From: Osmia lignaria lignaria
Lineage: Eukaryota; Arthropoda; Insecta; Hymenoptera; Megachilidae
Reading direction: 5' to 3'
Length of the DNA: 64,000 nucleotides
NCBI RefSeq assembly: GCF_051020975.1
Contig: NW_027478166.1
Location: forward strand, 13,393,501-13,457,500
The translations under genes were made by a program, and so were the position numbers. Shown here one piece after another: positions 1 to 12,700 of this stretch (positions within the stretch are counted from its first letter, which is position 1; every line of letters begins with the position of its first letter). Below the pieces are notes generated by a model. It was given only the letters and a program-made list of their open reading frames with translations. It had not been told where the DNA came from and did no database searches.

Positions 1-3000
1 CCTTCCCTTGAGATAAATCTGCAAATATCTCGGAAACGAAGCGAGCTATGGCAAAATGTTAAGCGACTTTATTTGTAGAGAATTAAGTTTCCTACTTTTT
101 ACGTTCTATGATATTTTTTAATCAGATGCGTAGTTCTCGAGATATATAAAGATATTTTAAAGTTCCGAAGCCGCACCAACATAATAGAGATACAGAAACA
201 CCGTGGCCCCTTTCTTTGAGATAACTCTGCACTATTGCGAGCTGCAAATGCCACTTCCAGCTTAGCTGTGCAGAAGAAGAACAACAAGAAGAAGAAATAT
301 CTCGAAATATGTCCGTCAGGCCCCTTCCCTTGAGATATATCTGCAAATATCTCGGAAACGAAGCGAGCTATGGCAAAATGTTAAGAGACCTTTTTTGTAG
401 AGAATAATGTTTCCTACAATTTACGTTCTATGATATTTTTTGATCAGAAGCGTAGTTCTCGAGATATATCAAGATATTTAAAAGTTCCGAAGCCGCACCA
501 ACATAATAGAGATACAGAAACACCGTGGCCCCTTTCTTTGAGATAACTCTGCACTAGTGCGAGCCGCAAATGCCACTTCCAGCTTAGCTGTGCAGAAGAA
601 GAACAACAAGAAGAAGAAATATCTCGAAATATGTCCGTCAGGCCCCTTCCCTTGAGATAAATATGCAAATATCTCGGAAACGAAGCGAGCTATGGCAAAA
701 TGTTAAGAGACCTTTTTTGTAGAGAATTAGGTTTCCTACTTTTTATGTTCTATGATATTTTTTGATCAGATGCGTAGTTCTCGAGATATATCAAGATATT
801 TAAAAGTTCCGAAGCCGCACCAACATAATAGAGATACAGAAACACCGTGGCCCCTTTCTTTGAGATAACTCTGCACTATTGCGAGCTGCAAATGCCACTT
901 CCAGCTTAGCTGTGCAGAGGAAGAACAACAAGAAGAAGAAATATCTCGAAATATGTCCGTCAGGCCAGTTCCTTTGAGTTGAATCTGCAAATATCTCGGA
1001 AACGAAGCGAGCTATGGCAAAATGTTAAGAGACCTTTTTTGTAGAGAATTATGTTTCCTACAATTTATGTTCTATGATATTTTTTGATCAGAAGCGTAGT
1101 TTTCGAGATATATCGAGATATTTAAAAGTTCCGAAGCCGCACCAACATAATAGAGATACAGAAACACCGTGGCCCCTTTCTTTGAGATAACTCTGCACTA
1201 GTGCGAGCCGCAAATGCCACTTCCAGCTTAGCTGTGCAGAAGAAGAACAACAAGAAGAAGAAATATCTCGAAATATGTCCGTCAGGCCCCTTCCCTTGAG
1301 ATAAATCTGCACATAACTCGGAAACGAAGCGAGCTATGGCAAAATGTGAAGAGACCTTTTGTGTAGAGAATTAAGTTTCCTACTTTTTATCTTCTATGAT
1401 ATTTTTTGATCAGATGCGTAGTTCTCGAGATATATCAAGATATTTAAAAGTTCCGAAGCCGCACCAACATAATACAGATACAGAAACACCGTGGCCCCTC
1501 TCTTTGAGATAACTCTGCACTATTGCGAGCTGGAAATGCCACTTCCAGTTTAGCTGTGCAGAAGAAGAACAACAAGAAGAAGAAATATCTCGAAATATGT
1601 CCGTTAGGCCCCTTCCCTTGAGATAAATGTGCAAATATCTCGGAAACGAAGCGAGCTATGGCAAAATGTTGAGAGACCTTTTTTGTAGAGAATTAAGTTT
1701 CCTACTTTTTATGTTCTATGATATTTTTTGATCAGATGCGTAGTTCTCGAGATATATCAAGATATTTAAAAGTTCCGAAGCCGCACCAACATAATAGAGA
1801 TACAGAAACACCGTGGCCCCTTTCGTTGAGATAACTCTGCACTATTGCGAGCTGCAAATGCCACTTCCAGCTTAGCTGTGCAGAGGAAGAACAACAAGAA
1901 GAAGAAATATCTCGAAATATGTCCGTCAGGCAAGGTCCTTTGAGTTGAATCTGCAAATGTCTCGGAAACGAGGCGAGCTATGGCAAAATGTTAAGAGACC
2001 TTTTTTGTAGAGAATTATGTTTCCTACAATTTATGTTCTATGATATTTTTTGATCAGAAGCGTAGTTTTCGAGATATATCGAGATATTTAAAAGTTCCGA
2101 AGCCGCACCAACATAATAGAGATACAGAAACACCGTGGCCCCTTTCTTTGAGATAACTCTGCACTATTGCGAGCTGGAAATGCCACTTCCAGTTTAGCTG
2201 TGCAGAAGAAGAACAACAAGAAGAAGAAATATCTCGAAATATGTCCGTTAGGCCCCTTCCCTTGAGATAAATCTGCAAATATCTCGGAAACGAAGCGAGC
2301 TATGGCAAAATGTTAAGAGACCTTTTTTGTAGAGAATTAAGTTTCCTACTTTTTATCTTCTATGATATTTTTTGATCAGATGCGTAGTTCTCGAGATATA
2401 TCAAGATATTTAAAAGTTCCGAAGCCGCACCAACATAATAGAGATACAGAAACACCGTGGCCCCTTTCTTTGAGATAACTCTGCACTATTGCGAGCTGCA
2501 AATGCCACTTCCAGCTTAGCTGTGCAGAAGAAGAACAACAAGAAGAAGAAATGTCTCGAAATATGTCCGTCAGGCCCCTTCCCTTGAGATAAATATGCAA
2601 ATATCTCGGAAACAAAGCGAGCTATGGCAAAATGTTAAGAGACCTTTTTTGTAGAGAATTGGGTTTCCTACTTTTTATGTTCTATGATATTTTTTGATCA
2701 GATGCGTAGTTCTCGAGATATATCAAGATATTTAAAAGTTCCGAAGCCGCACCAACATAATAGAGATACAGAAACACCGTGGCCCCTTTCTTTGAGATAA
2801 CTCTGCACTATTGCGAGCTGCAAATGCCACTTCCAGCTTAGCTGTGCAGAGGAAGAACAACAAGAAGAAGAAATATCTCGAAATATGTCCGTCAGGCCAG
2901 TTCCTTTGAGTTGAATCTGCAAATATCTCGGAAACGAAGCGAGCTATGGCAAAATGTTAAGAGACCTTTTTTGTAGAGAATTATGTTTCCTACAATTTAT

Positions 3001-6000
3001 GTTCTATGATATTTTTTGATCAGAAGCGTAGTTTTCGAGATATATCGGGATATTTAAAAGTTCCGAAGCCGCACCAACATAATAGAGATACAGAAACACC
3101 GTGGCCCCTTTCTTTGAGATAACTCTGCACTAGTGCGAGCCGCAAATGCCACTTCCAGCTTAGCTGTGCAGAAGAAGAACAACAAGAAGAAGAAATATCT
3201 CGAAATATGTCCGTCAGGCCCCTTCCCTTGAGATAAATCTGCACATATCTCGGAAACGAAGCGAGCTATGGCAAAATGTTGAGAGACCTTTTTTGTAGAG
3301 AATTAACTTTCCTACTTTTTATGTTCTATGATATTTTTTGATCAGATGCGTAGTTCTCGAGATATATCAAGATATTTAAAAGTTCCGAAGCCGCACCAAC
3401 ATAATAGAGATACAGAAACACCGTGGCCCCTTTCTTTGAGATAACTCTGCACTATTGCGAGCTGCAAATGCCACTTCCAGCTTAGCTGTGCAGAAGAAGA
3501 ACAACAAGAAGAAGAAATGTCTCGAAATATGTCCGTCAGGCCCCTTCCCTTGAGATAAATCTGCAAATATCTCGGAAACGAAGCGAGCTATGGCAAAATG
3601 TTAAGCGACTTTATTTGTAGAGAATTAAGTTTCCTACTTTTTACGTTCTATGATATTTTTTAATCAGATGCGTAGTTCTCGAGATATATAAAGATATTTT
3701 AAAGTTCCGAAGCCGCACCAACATAATAGAGATACAGAAACACCGTGGCCCCTTTCTTCGAGATAACTCTGCACTATTGCGAGCTGCAAATGCCACTTCC
3801 AGCTTAGCTGTGCAGAAGAAGAACAACAAGAAGAAGAAATATCTCGAAATATGTCCGTCAGGCCAGTTCCTTTGAGTTGAATCTGCAAATATCTCGGAAA
3901 CGAAGCGAGCTATGGCAAAATGTTAAGAGACCTTTTTTGTAGAGAATTATGTTTCCTACAATTTATGTTCTATGATATTTTTTGATCAGAAGCGTAGTTT
4001 CCGAGATATATCGAGATATTTAAAAGTTCCGAAGCCGCACCAACATAATAGAGATACAGAAACACCGTGGCCCCTTTCTTTGAGATAACTCTGCACTAGT
4101 GCGAGCCGCAAATGCCACTTCCAGCTTAGCTGTGCAGAAGAAGAACAACAAGAAGAAGAAATATCTCGAAATATGTCCGTCAGGCCCCTTCCCTTGAGAT
4201 AAATCTGCACATAACTCGGAAACGAAGCGAGCTATGGCAAAATGTGAAGAGACCTTTTGTGTAGAGAATTAAGTTTCCTACTTTTTATCTTCTATGATAT
4301 TTTTTGATCAGATGCGTAGTTCTCGAGATATATCAAGATATTTAAAAGTTCCGAAGCCGCACCAACATAATAGAGATACAGAAACACCGTGGCCCCTCTC
4401 TTTGAGATAACTCTGCACTATTGCGAGCTGGAAATGCCACTTCCAGTTTAGCTGTGCAGAAGAAGAACAACAAGAAGAAGAAATATCTCGAAATATGTCC
4501 GTTAGGCCCCTTCCCTTGAGATAAATGTGCAAATATCTCGGAAACGAAGCGAGCTATGGCAAAATGTTGAGAGACCTTTTTTGTAGAGAATTAAGTTTCC
4601 TACTTTTTATGTTCTATGATATTTTTTGATCAGATGCGTAGTTCTCGAGATATATCAAGATATTTAAAAGTTCCGAAGCCGCACCAACATAATAGAGATA
4701 CAGAAACACCGTGGCCCCTTTCTTTGAGATAACTCTGCACTATTGCGAGCTGCAAATGCCACTTCCAGCTTAGCTGTGCAGAGGAAGAACAACAAGAAGA
4801 AGAAATATCTCGAAATATGTCCGTCAGGCCAGTTCCTTTGAGTTGAATCTGCAAATATCTCGGAAACGAAGCGAGCTATGGCAAAATGTTAAGAGACCTT
4901 TTTTGTAGAGAATTATGTTTCCTACAATTTATGTTCTATGATATTTTTTGATCAGAAGCGTAGTTTTCGAGATATATCGAGATATTTAAAAGTTCCGAAG
5001 CCGCACCAACATAATAGAGATACAGAAACACCGTGGCCCCTTTCTTTGAGATAACTCTGCACTAGTGCGAGCCGCAAATGCCACTTCCAGCTTAGCTGTG
5101 CAGAAGAAGAACAACAAGAAGAAGAAATATCTCGAAATATGTCCGTCAGGCCCCTTCCCTTGAGATAAATCTGCACATAACTCGGAAACGAAGCGAGCTA
5201 TGGCAAAATGTGAAGAGACCTTTTGTGTAGAGAATTAAGTTTCCTACTTTTTATGTTCTATGATATTTTTTGATCAGATGCGTAGTTCTCGAGATATATC
5301 AAGATATTTAAAAGTTCCGAAGCCGCACCAACATAATAGAGATACAGAAACACCGTGGCCCCTTTCTTTGAGATAACTCTGCACTATTGCGAGCTGCAAA
5401 TGCCACTTCCAGCTTAGCTGTGCAGAAGAAGAACAACAAGAAGAAGAAATATCTCGAAATATGTCCGTCAGGCCCCTTCCCTTGAGATAAATCTGCAAAT
5501 ATCTCGGAAACGAAGCGAGCTATGGCGAAATGTTAAGCGACTTTATTTGTAGAGAATTAAGTTTCCTACTTTTTACGTTCTATGATATTTTTTAATCAGA
5601 TGCGTAGTTCTCGAGATATATAAAGATATTTTAAAGTTCCGAAGCCGCACCAACATAATAGAGATACAGAAACACCGTGGCCCCTTTCTTCGAGATAACT
5701 CTGCACTATTGCGAGCTGCAAATGCCACTTCCAGCTTAGCTGTGCAGAAGAAGAACAACAAGAAGAAGAAATATCTCGAAAAATGTCCGTCAGGCCCCTT
5801 CCCTTGAGATAAATCTGCAAATATCTCGGAAACGAAGCGAGCTATGGCAAAATGTTAAGAGACCTTTTTTGTAGAGAATTAAGTTTCCTACTTTTTATGT
5901 TCTATGATATTTTTTGATCAGATGCGTAGTTCTCGAGATATATCAAGATATTTAAAAGTTCCGAAGCCGCACCAACATAATAGAGATACAGAAACACCGT

Positions 6001-6561
6001 GGCCCCTTTCTTTGAGATAACTCTGCACTATTGCGAGCTGCAAATGCCACTTCCAGCTTAGCTGTGCAGAGGAAGAACAACAAGAAGAAGAAGTATCTCG
6101 AAATATGTCCGTCAGGCAAGGTCCTTTGAGCTGAATCTGCAAATATCTCGGAAACGAAGCGAGCTATGGCAAAATGTTAAGAGACCTTTTTTGTAGAGAA
6201 TTATGTTTCCTACAATTTATGTTCTATGATATTTTTTGATCAGAAGCGTAGTTTTCGAGATATATCGAGATATTTAAAAGTTCCGAAGCCGCACCAACAT
6301 AATAGAGATACAGAAACACCGTGGCCCCTTTCTTTGAGATAACTCTGCACTATTGCGAGCTGGAAATGCCACTTCCAGTTTAGCTGTGCAGAAGAAGAAC
6401 AACAAGAAGAAGAAATATCTCGAAATATGTCCGTTAGGCCCCTTCCCTTGAGATAAATCTGCAAATATCTCGGAAACGAAGCGAGCTATGGCAAAATGTT
6501 AAGAGACCTTTTTTGTAGAGAATTAAGTTTCCTACTTTTTATGTTCTATGATATTTTTTGA
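1..6561 (+). repeat. Left domain: trimer-ordered monomers (966-bp higher-order period)
   Basis: The copy B variant ending GTTGAATC follows the CAGG motifs at 961, 1927, 2893, 3859 and 4825, five times at exactly 966 bp (three monomers). Class B monomers keep the same step: 1088, 2054, 3020, 3986 and 4952. The order then slips by one monomer: the next variant is at 6113 (1288 bp later) and the next class B start is 6240. The extra monomer is about 5596-5917. It shares a rare variant, AAGCGACTTTATTTGTAG, with the left edge (near 64) and with the region near 3604. A second rare variant, CACATAACTCGG, occurs near 1311, 4209 and 5175. Confidence 0.82.
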
Positions 6562-6644
6562 TCAGATGCGTAGTTCTCGAGATATATCAAGATATTTAAA
6601 AGTTCCGAAGCCGCACCAACATAATAGAGATACAGAAACACCGT

Positions 6645-6683
6645 GGCCCCTTTCTTTGAGATAACTCTGCACTATTGCGAGCT
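6645..6683 (+). repeat. Internal subrepeat copy A (example monomer)
   Basis: This begins GGCCCCTTTCTTTGAGATAA, continues CTCTGCACTATT and ends GCGAGCT. Its first 27 bases match copy B, 114 bp downstream, at 24 positions, and both copies end with GCGAGCT. Copy A lacks about 12 bases that copy B has before that ending. The pair repeats in every monomer, so the duplication is older than the present array. It indicates that the 322-bp unit formed partly by internal duplication of a roughly 40-50 bp segment. Confidence 0.8.
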
Positions 6684-6712
6684 GCAAATGCCACTTCCAG
6701 CTTAGCTGTGCA

Positions 6713-6736
6713 GAAGAAGAACAACAAGAAGAAGAA
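6713..6736 (+). repeat. GAA/CAA triplet tract (indel hotspot, example monomer)
   Basis: The tract reads as three GAA, two CAA and three GAA triplets. One base to the left (6712-6735) it is a perfect 24-bp mirror repeat. Almost all indels inside the monomer body fall here. The 319-bp monomers have lost one GAA from the second run. The 307-bp monomers have lost exactly five triplets, leaving a single GAAGAAGAA before ATATCTCG, which is the product expected from slippage or recombination between the two 9-bp GAA runs. The tract is present in every monomer, in full or shortened form. Confidence 0.9.
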
Positions 6737-6758
6737 ATATCTCGAAATATGTCCGTCA

Positions 6759-6809
6759 GGCCCCTTCCCTTGAGATATATCTGCAAATATCTCGGAAACG
6801 AAGCGAGCT
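6759..6809 (+). repeat. Internal subrepeat copy B (example monomer)
   Basis: This begins GGCCCCTTCCCTTGAGATA and ends GCGAGCT, with an extra segment around CTCGGAAACGAA relative to copy A. Copy B is more variable than copy A across the array. Some monomers replace the CCCCTTCCCTTGAGATAAATC version with CAGTTCCTTTGAGTTGAATC or CAAGGTCCTTTGAG (left 6 kb), or with CCGTTCCTTTGAGCTGAATC (one near 9979, then common from 32 kb rightward). These alternative blocks serve as markers for following higher-order repeat phase. Confidence 0.8.
6772..6793 (+). other. Potential hairpin in copy B (example monomer)
   Basis: GAGATAT (6772-6778) and ATATCTC (6787-6793) are perfect inverted arms around an 8-base loop. 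In monomers reading GAGATAAATC the stem shortens to six pairs (GAGATA/TATCTC). The core CGAGATAT or its complement occurs about four times per monomer, twice in each orientation, so other pairings are possible, for example AAATATCTCG with the CGAGATATTT of class B. No function is shown; this is a structural observation. Confidence 0.5.
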
Positions 6810-9779
6810 ATGGCAAAATGTTAAGAGACCTTTTTTGTAGAGAATTATGTTTCCTACAATTTAGGTTCTATGATATTTTTTGATCAGAAGCGTAGTTATC
6901 GAGATATATCGAGATATTTAAAAGTTCCGAAGCCGCACCAACATAATAGAGATACAGAAACACCGTGGCCCCTTTCTTTGCGATAACTCTGCACTATTGC
7001 GAGCTGCAAATGCAACTTCCAGCATAGCTGTGCAGAAGAAGAACAACAAGAAGAAGAAATATCTCGAAATATGTCCGTCAGGCCCCTTCCCTTGAGATAA
7101 ATTTGCAAATATCTCGGAAACGAAGCGAGCTACGGCAAAATGTTAAGAGACGTTTTTTGTAGAAAATTAGGTTTCCTACTTTTTATTTTCTATGATATTT
7201 TTTGATCAGATGCGTAGTTCTCGAGATATATCAAGATATTTAAAAGTTCCGAAGCCGCACCAACATAATAGAGATACAGAAACACCGTGGCCCCTTTCTT
7301 TGAGATAACTCTGCACTATTGCGAGCTGTAAATGCCACTTCCAGCTTAGCTGTGCAGAAGAAGAACAACAAGAAGAAGAAATATCTCGAAATATGTCCGT
7401 CAGGCCCCTTCCCTTGAGATATATCTGCAAATATCTCGGAAACGAAGCGAGCTATGGCAAAATGTTAAGAGACCTTTTTGGAGAGAATTATGTTTCCTAC
7501 AATTTATGTTCTATGATATTTTTTGATCAGAAGCGTAGTTTTCGAGATATATCGAGATATTTAAAAGTTCCGAAGCCGCACCAACATAATAGAGATACAG
7601 AAACACCGTGGCCCCTTTCTTTGAGATAACTCTGCACTAGTGCGAGCCGCAAATGCCACTTCCAGCTTAGCTGTGCAGAAGAAGAACAACAAGGAGAAGA
7701 AATACCTCGAAATATGTCCGTCAGGCCCCTTCCCTTGAGATAAATCTGCAAATATCTCGGAAACGAAGAGAGATATGGCAAAATGTTAAGAGACCTTTTT
7801 TGTAGAGAATTAAGTTTCCTACTTTTTATGTTCTATGATATTTTTTGATCAGATGCGTAGTTCTCGAGATATATCGAGATATTTAAAAGTTCCTAAGCCG
7901 CACCAACATAATAGAGATACAGAAACACCGTGGCCCCTTTCTTTGAGATAACTCTGCACTATTGCGAGCTGGAAATGCCACTTCCAGTTTAGCTGTGCAG
8001 AAGAAGAACAACAAGAAGAAGAAATATCTCGAAATATGTCCGTTAGGCCCCTTCCCTTGAGATAAATCTGCAAATATCTCGGAAACGAAGCGAGCTATGG
8101 CAAAATGTTAAGAGACCTTTTTTGTAGAGAATTAAGTTTCCTACTTTTTATGTTCTATGATATTTTTTGATCAGATGCGTAGTTCTCGAGATATATCAAG
8201 ATATTTAAAAGTTCCGAAGCCGCACCAACATAATAGAGATACAGAAACACCGTGGCCCCTTTCTTTGAGATAACTCTGCACTATTGCGAGCTGCAAATGC
8301 CACTTCCAGCTTAGCTGTGCAGAAGAAGAACAACAAGAAGAAGAAATATCTCGAAATATGTCCGTCAGGCCCCTTCCCTTGAGATATATCTGCAAATATC
8401 TCGGAAACGAAGCGAGCTATGGCAAAATGTTAAGAGACCTTTTTTGTAGAGAATTATGTTTCCTACAATTTAGGTTCTATGATATTTTTTGATCAGAAGC
8501 GTAGTTATCGAGATATATCGAGATATTTAAAAGTTCCGAAGCCGCACCAACATAATAGAGATACAGAAACACCGTGGCCCCTTTCTTTGCGATAACTCTG
8601 CACTATTGCGAGCTGCAAATGCAACTTCCAGCATAGCTGTGCAGAAGAAGAACAACAAGAAGAAGAAATATCTCGAAATATGTCCGTCAGGCCCCTTCCC
8701 TTGAGATAAATTTGCAAATATCTCGGAAACGAAGCGAGCTACGGCAAAATGTTAAGAGACGTTTTTTGTAGAAAATTAGGTTTCCTACTTTTTATTTTCT
8801 ATGATATTTTTTGATCAGATGCGTAGTTCTCGAGATATATCAAGATATTTAAAAGTTCCGAAGCCGCACCAACATAATAGAGATACAGAAACACCGTGGC
8901 CCCTTTCTTTGAGATAACTCTGCACTATTGCGAGCTGTAAATGCCACTTCCAGCTTAGCTGTGCAGAAGAAGAACAACAAGAAGAAGAAATATCTCGAAA
9001 TATGTCCGTCAGGCCCCTTCCCTTGAGATATATCTGCAAATATCTCGGAAACGAAGCGAGCTATGGCAAAATGTTAAGAGACCTTTTTGGAGAGAATTAT
9101 GTTTCCTACAATTTATGTTCTATGATATTTTTTGATCAGAAGCGTAGTTTTCGAGATATATCGAGATATTTAAAAGTTCCGAAGCCGCACCAACATAATA
9201 GAGATACAGAAACACCGTGGCCCCTTTCTTTGAGATAACTCTGCACTAGTGCGAGCCGCAAATGCCACTTCCAGCTTAGCTGTGCAGAAGAAGAACAACA
9301 AGGAGAAGAAATACCTCGAAATATGTCCGTCAGGCCCCTTCCCTTGAGATAAATCTGCAAATATCTCGGAAACGAAGAGAGATATGGCAAAATGTTAAGA
9401 GACCTTTTTTGTAGAGAATTAAGTTTCCTACTTTTTATGTTCTATGATATTTTTTGATCAGATGCGTAGTTCTCGAGATATATCGAGATATTTAAAAGTT
9501 CCTAAGCCGCACCAACATAATAGAGATACAGAAACACCGTGGCCCCTTTCTTTGAGATAACTCTGCACTAGTGCGAGCCGCAAATGCCACTTCCAGCTTA
9601 GCTGTGCAGAAGAAGAACAACAAGAAGAAGAAATATCTCGAAATATGTCCGTCAGGCCCCTTCCCTTGAGATAAATCTGCAAATATCTCGGAAACGAAGC
9701 GAGCTATGGCAAAATGTTAAGACACCTTTTTTGTAGAGAATTAAGTTTCCTACTTTTTATGTTCTATGATATTTTTTGA

Positions 9780-12700
9780 TCAGATGCGTAGTTCTCGAGA
9801 TATATCAAGATATTTAAAAGTTCCGAAGCCGCACCAACATAATAGAGATGCAGAAACACCGTGGCCCCTTTCTTTGAGATAACTCTGCACTATTGCGAGC
9901 TGCAAATGCCACTTCCAGCTTAGCTGTGCAGAGGAAGAACAACAAGAAGAAGAAATATCTCGAAATATGTCCGTCAGGCCCGTTCCTTTGAGCTGAATCT
10001 GCAAATATCTCGGAAACGAAGCGAGCTATGGCAAAATGTTAAGGGACGTTTTTAGTAGAGAATTATGTTTCCTACAATTTATGTTCTATGATATTTTTTG
10101 ATCAGAAGCGTAGTTTTCGAGATATATCGAGATATTTAAAAGTTCCGAAGCCGCACCAACATAATAGAGATACAGAAACACCGTGGCCCCTTCCTTTGAG
10201 ATAACTCTGCACTAGTGCGAGCCGCAAATGCCACTTCCAGCTTAGCTGTGCAGAAGAAGAACAACAAGAAGAAGAAATATCTCGAAATATGTCCGTCAGG
10301 CCCCTTCCCTTGAGATAAATCTGCAAATATCTCGGAAACGAAGCGAGCTATGGCAAAATGTTAAGAAACCTTTTTTGTAGAGAATTAAGTTTCCTACTTT
10401 TTATGTTCTATGATATTTTTTGATCAGATGCGTAGTTCTCGAGATATATCAAGATATTTAAAAGTTCCGAAGCCGCACCAACATAATAGAGATACAGAAA
10501 CACCGTGGCCCCTTTCTTTGAGATAACTCTGCACTATTACGAGCTGTAAATGCCACTTCCAGCTTAGCTGTGTAGAAGAAGAACAACACGAAGAAGAAAT
10601 ATCTCGAAATATGTCCGTCAGGCCCCTTCCCTTGAGATAAATCTGCAAATATCTCGGAAACGAAGCGAGCTATGGCAAAATGTTAAGAGACCTGTTTTGT
10701 AGAGAATTAAGTTTCCTACTTTTTATGTTCTATGATATTTTTCGATCAGATGCGTAGTTCTCGAGATATATCAAGATATTTAAAAGTTCCGAAGCCGCAC
10801 CAACATAATAGAGATACAGAAACACCGTGGCCCCTTTCTTTGAGATAACTCTGCACTATTGCGAGCTGCAAATGCCACTTCGAGCTTAGCTGTGCAGAAG
10901 AAGAACAACAAGAAGAAGAAATATCTCGAAATATGTCCGTCAAGCCCCTTCCCTTGAGATAAATCTGCAAATATCTCGGAAACGAAGCGAGCTACTGCAA
11001 AATGTTAAGAGACCTTTTTTGTAGAAAATTAGGTTTCCTACTTTTTATGTTCTATGATATTTTTTGATCAGATGCGTAGTTCTCGAGATATATCAAGATA
11101 TTTAAAAGTTCCGAAGCCGCACCAACATAATAGAGCTACAGAAACACCGTGGCCCCTTTCTTTGAGATAACTCTGCACTATTGCGCGCTGCAAATGCCAC
11201 TTCCAGCTTAGCTGTGCAGAAGAAGAACAACAAGAAGAAGAAATATCTCGAAATATGTCCGTCAGGCCCCTTCCCTTGAGATAAATCTGCAAATATCTCG
11301 GAAACGAAGCGAGCTATGGCAAAATGTTAAGAGACCTTTTTTGTAGAGAAGTATGTTTCCTACAATTTACGTTCTATGATATTTTTTGATCAGAAGCGTA
11401 GTTTTCGAGATATATCGAGATATTTAAAAGTTCCGAAGCCGCACCAACATAATAGAGATACAGAAACACCGTGGCCCCTTTCTTTGAGATAACTCTGCAC
11501 AATTGCGACCTGCAAATGCCACTTCCAGCTTAGCTGTGCAGAAGAAGAACAACAAGAAGAATAAATATCCCGAAATATGTCCGTCAGGCCCCTTCCCTTG
11601 AGATAAATCTGCAAATATCTCGGAAAGGAAGCGAACTATGGCAAAATGTTAAGACACCTTTTTTGTAGAGAATTATGTTTCCTACAATTTATGTTCTATG
11701 ATATTTTTTGATCAGAAGCGTAGTTTTCGAGATATATCGAGATATTTAAAAGTTCCGAAGCCGCACCAACATAATAGAGATACAGAAACACCGTGGCCCC
11801 TTCCTTTGAGATAACTCTGCACTAGTGCGAGCCGCAAATGCCACTTCCAGCTTAGCTGTGCAGAAGAAGAACAACAAGAAGAAGAAATATCTCGAAATAT
11901 GTCCGTCAAGCCCCTTCCCTTGAGATAAATCTGCAAATATCTCGGAAACGAAGCGAGCTACTGCAAAATGTTAAGAGACCTTTTTTGTAGAAAATTAGGT
12001 TTCCTACTTTTTATGTTCTATGATATTTTTTGATCAGATGCGTAGTTCTCGAGATATATCAAGATACTTAAAAGTTCCGAAGCCGCACCAACATAATAGA
12101 GATACAGAAACACCGTGGCCCCTTTCTTTGAGATAACTCTGCACTATTGCGAGCTGCAAATGCCACTTCCAGCTTAGCTGTGCAGAAGAAGAACAACAAG
12201 AAGAAGAAATATCTCGAAATATGTCCGTCAGGCCCCTTCCCTTGAGATAAATCTTCAAATATCTCGGAAACGAAGCGAGCTATGGCAAAATGTTAAGAGA
12301 CCTTTTTTGTAGAGAATTATGTTTCCTACAATTTACGTTCTCTGATATTTTTTGATCAGAAGCGTAGTTTTCGAGATATATCGAGATATTTAAAAGTTCC
12401 GAAGCCGCACCAACATAATAGAGATACAGAAACACCGTGGCCCCTTTCTTTGAGATAACGCTGCACTATTGCGAGCTGCAAATGCCACTTCCAGCTTAGC
12501 TGTGCAGAAGAAGAACAACAAGAAGAAGAAATATCTCGAAATATGTCCGTCAGGCCCCTTCCCTTGAGATAAATCTGCAAATATCTCGGAAACGAAGCGA
12601 GCTATGGCAAAATGTTAAGAGACCTTTTTTGTAGAGAATTATGTTTCCTACTTTTTAGGTTCTATGATATTTTTTGATCAGACGCGTAGTTCTCGAGATA

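Larger units (their letters stand above)
6562..6883 (+). repeat. Representative class A monomer (322 bp) with landmarks
   Basis: This monomer, in the phase starting at TCAG, shows the standard order. TCAGATGCG opens it, followed by the palindrome TCTCGAGA (6575-6582), TTTAAA (6595-6600), subrepeat copy A (6645-6683), the GAA/CAA tract (6713-6736), subrepeat copy B (6759-6809), a T6 tract (6831-6836) and a second T6 tract just before the next TGATCA (6881-6886). Class A is defined by TCAGATGCG, CTCGAG and ATATCAAG. It is usually preceded by AATTAAGTTTCCTACTTTTT and often carries CTATTGCGAGCTGCAAATG. The TTTAAA (DraI) and TGATCA (BclI) sites are present in almost all monomers, so digestion should give a 322-bp ladder. 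Confidence 0.93.
6562..9779 (+). repeat. Two tandem copies of a 1609-bp pentamer
   Basis: Copy 1 is 6562-8170 and copy 2 is 8171-9779. Shared rare variants recur at the 1609-bp offset: GCAACTTCCAGCATAGCTG, GCTACGGCAAAATG, a one-base-shorter CCTTTTTGGAGAG (which makes one monomer 321 bp), AAGGAGAAGAAATACC, GAAGAGAGATATGG and TTCCTAAGCCGC. The fifth monomer matches only in its first part. Copy 1 continues with CTATTGCGAGCTGG and copy 2 with CTAGTGCGAGCCGC, which marks an exchange point inside that monomer. Confidence 0.88.
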
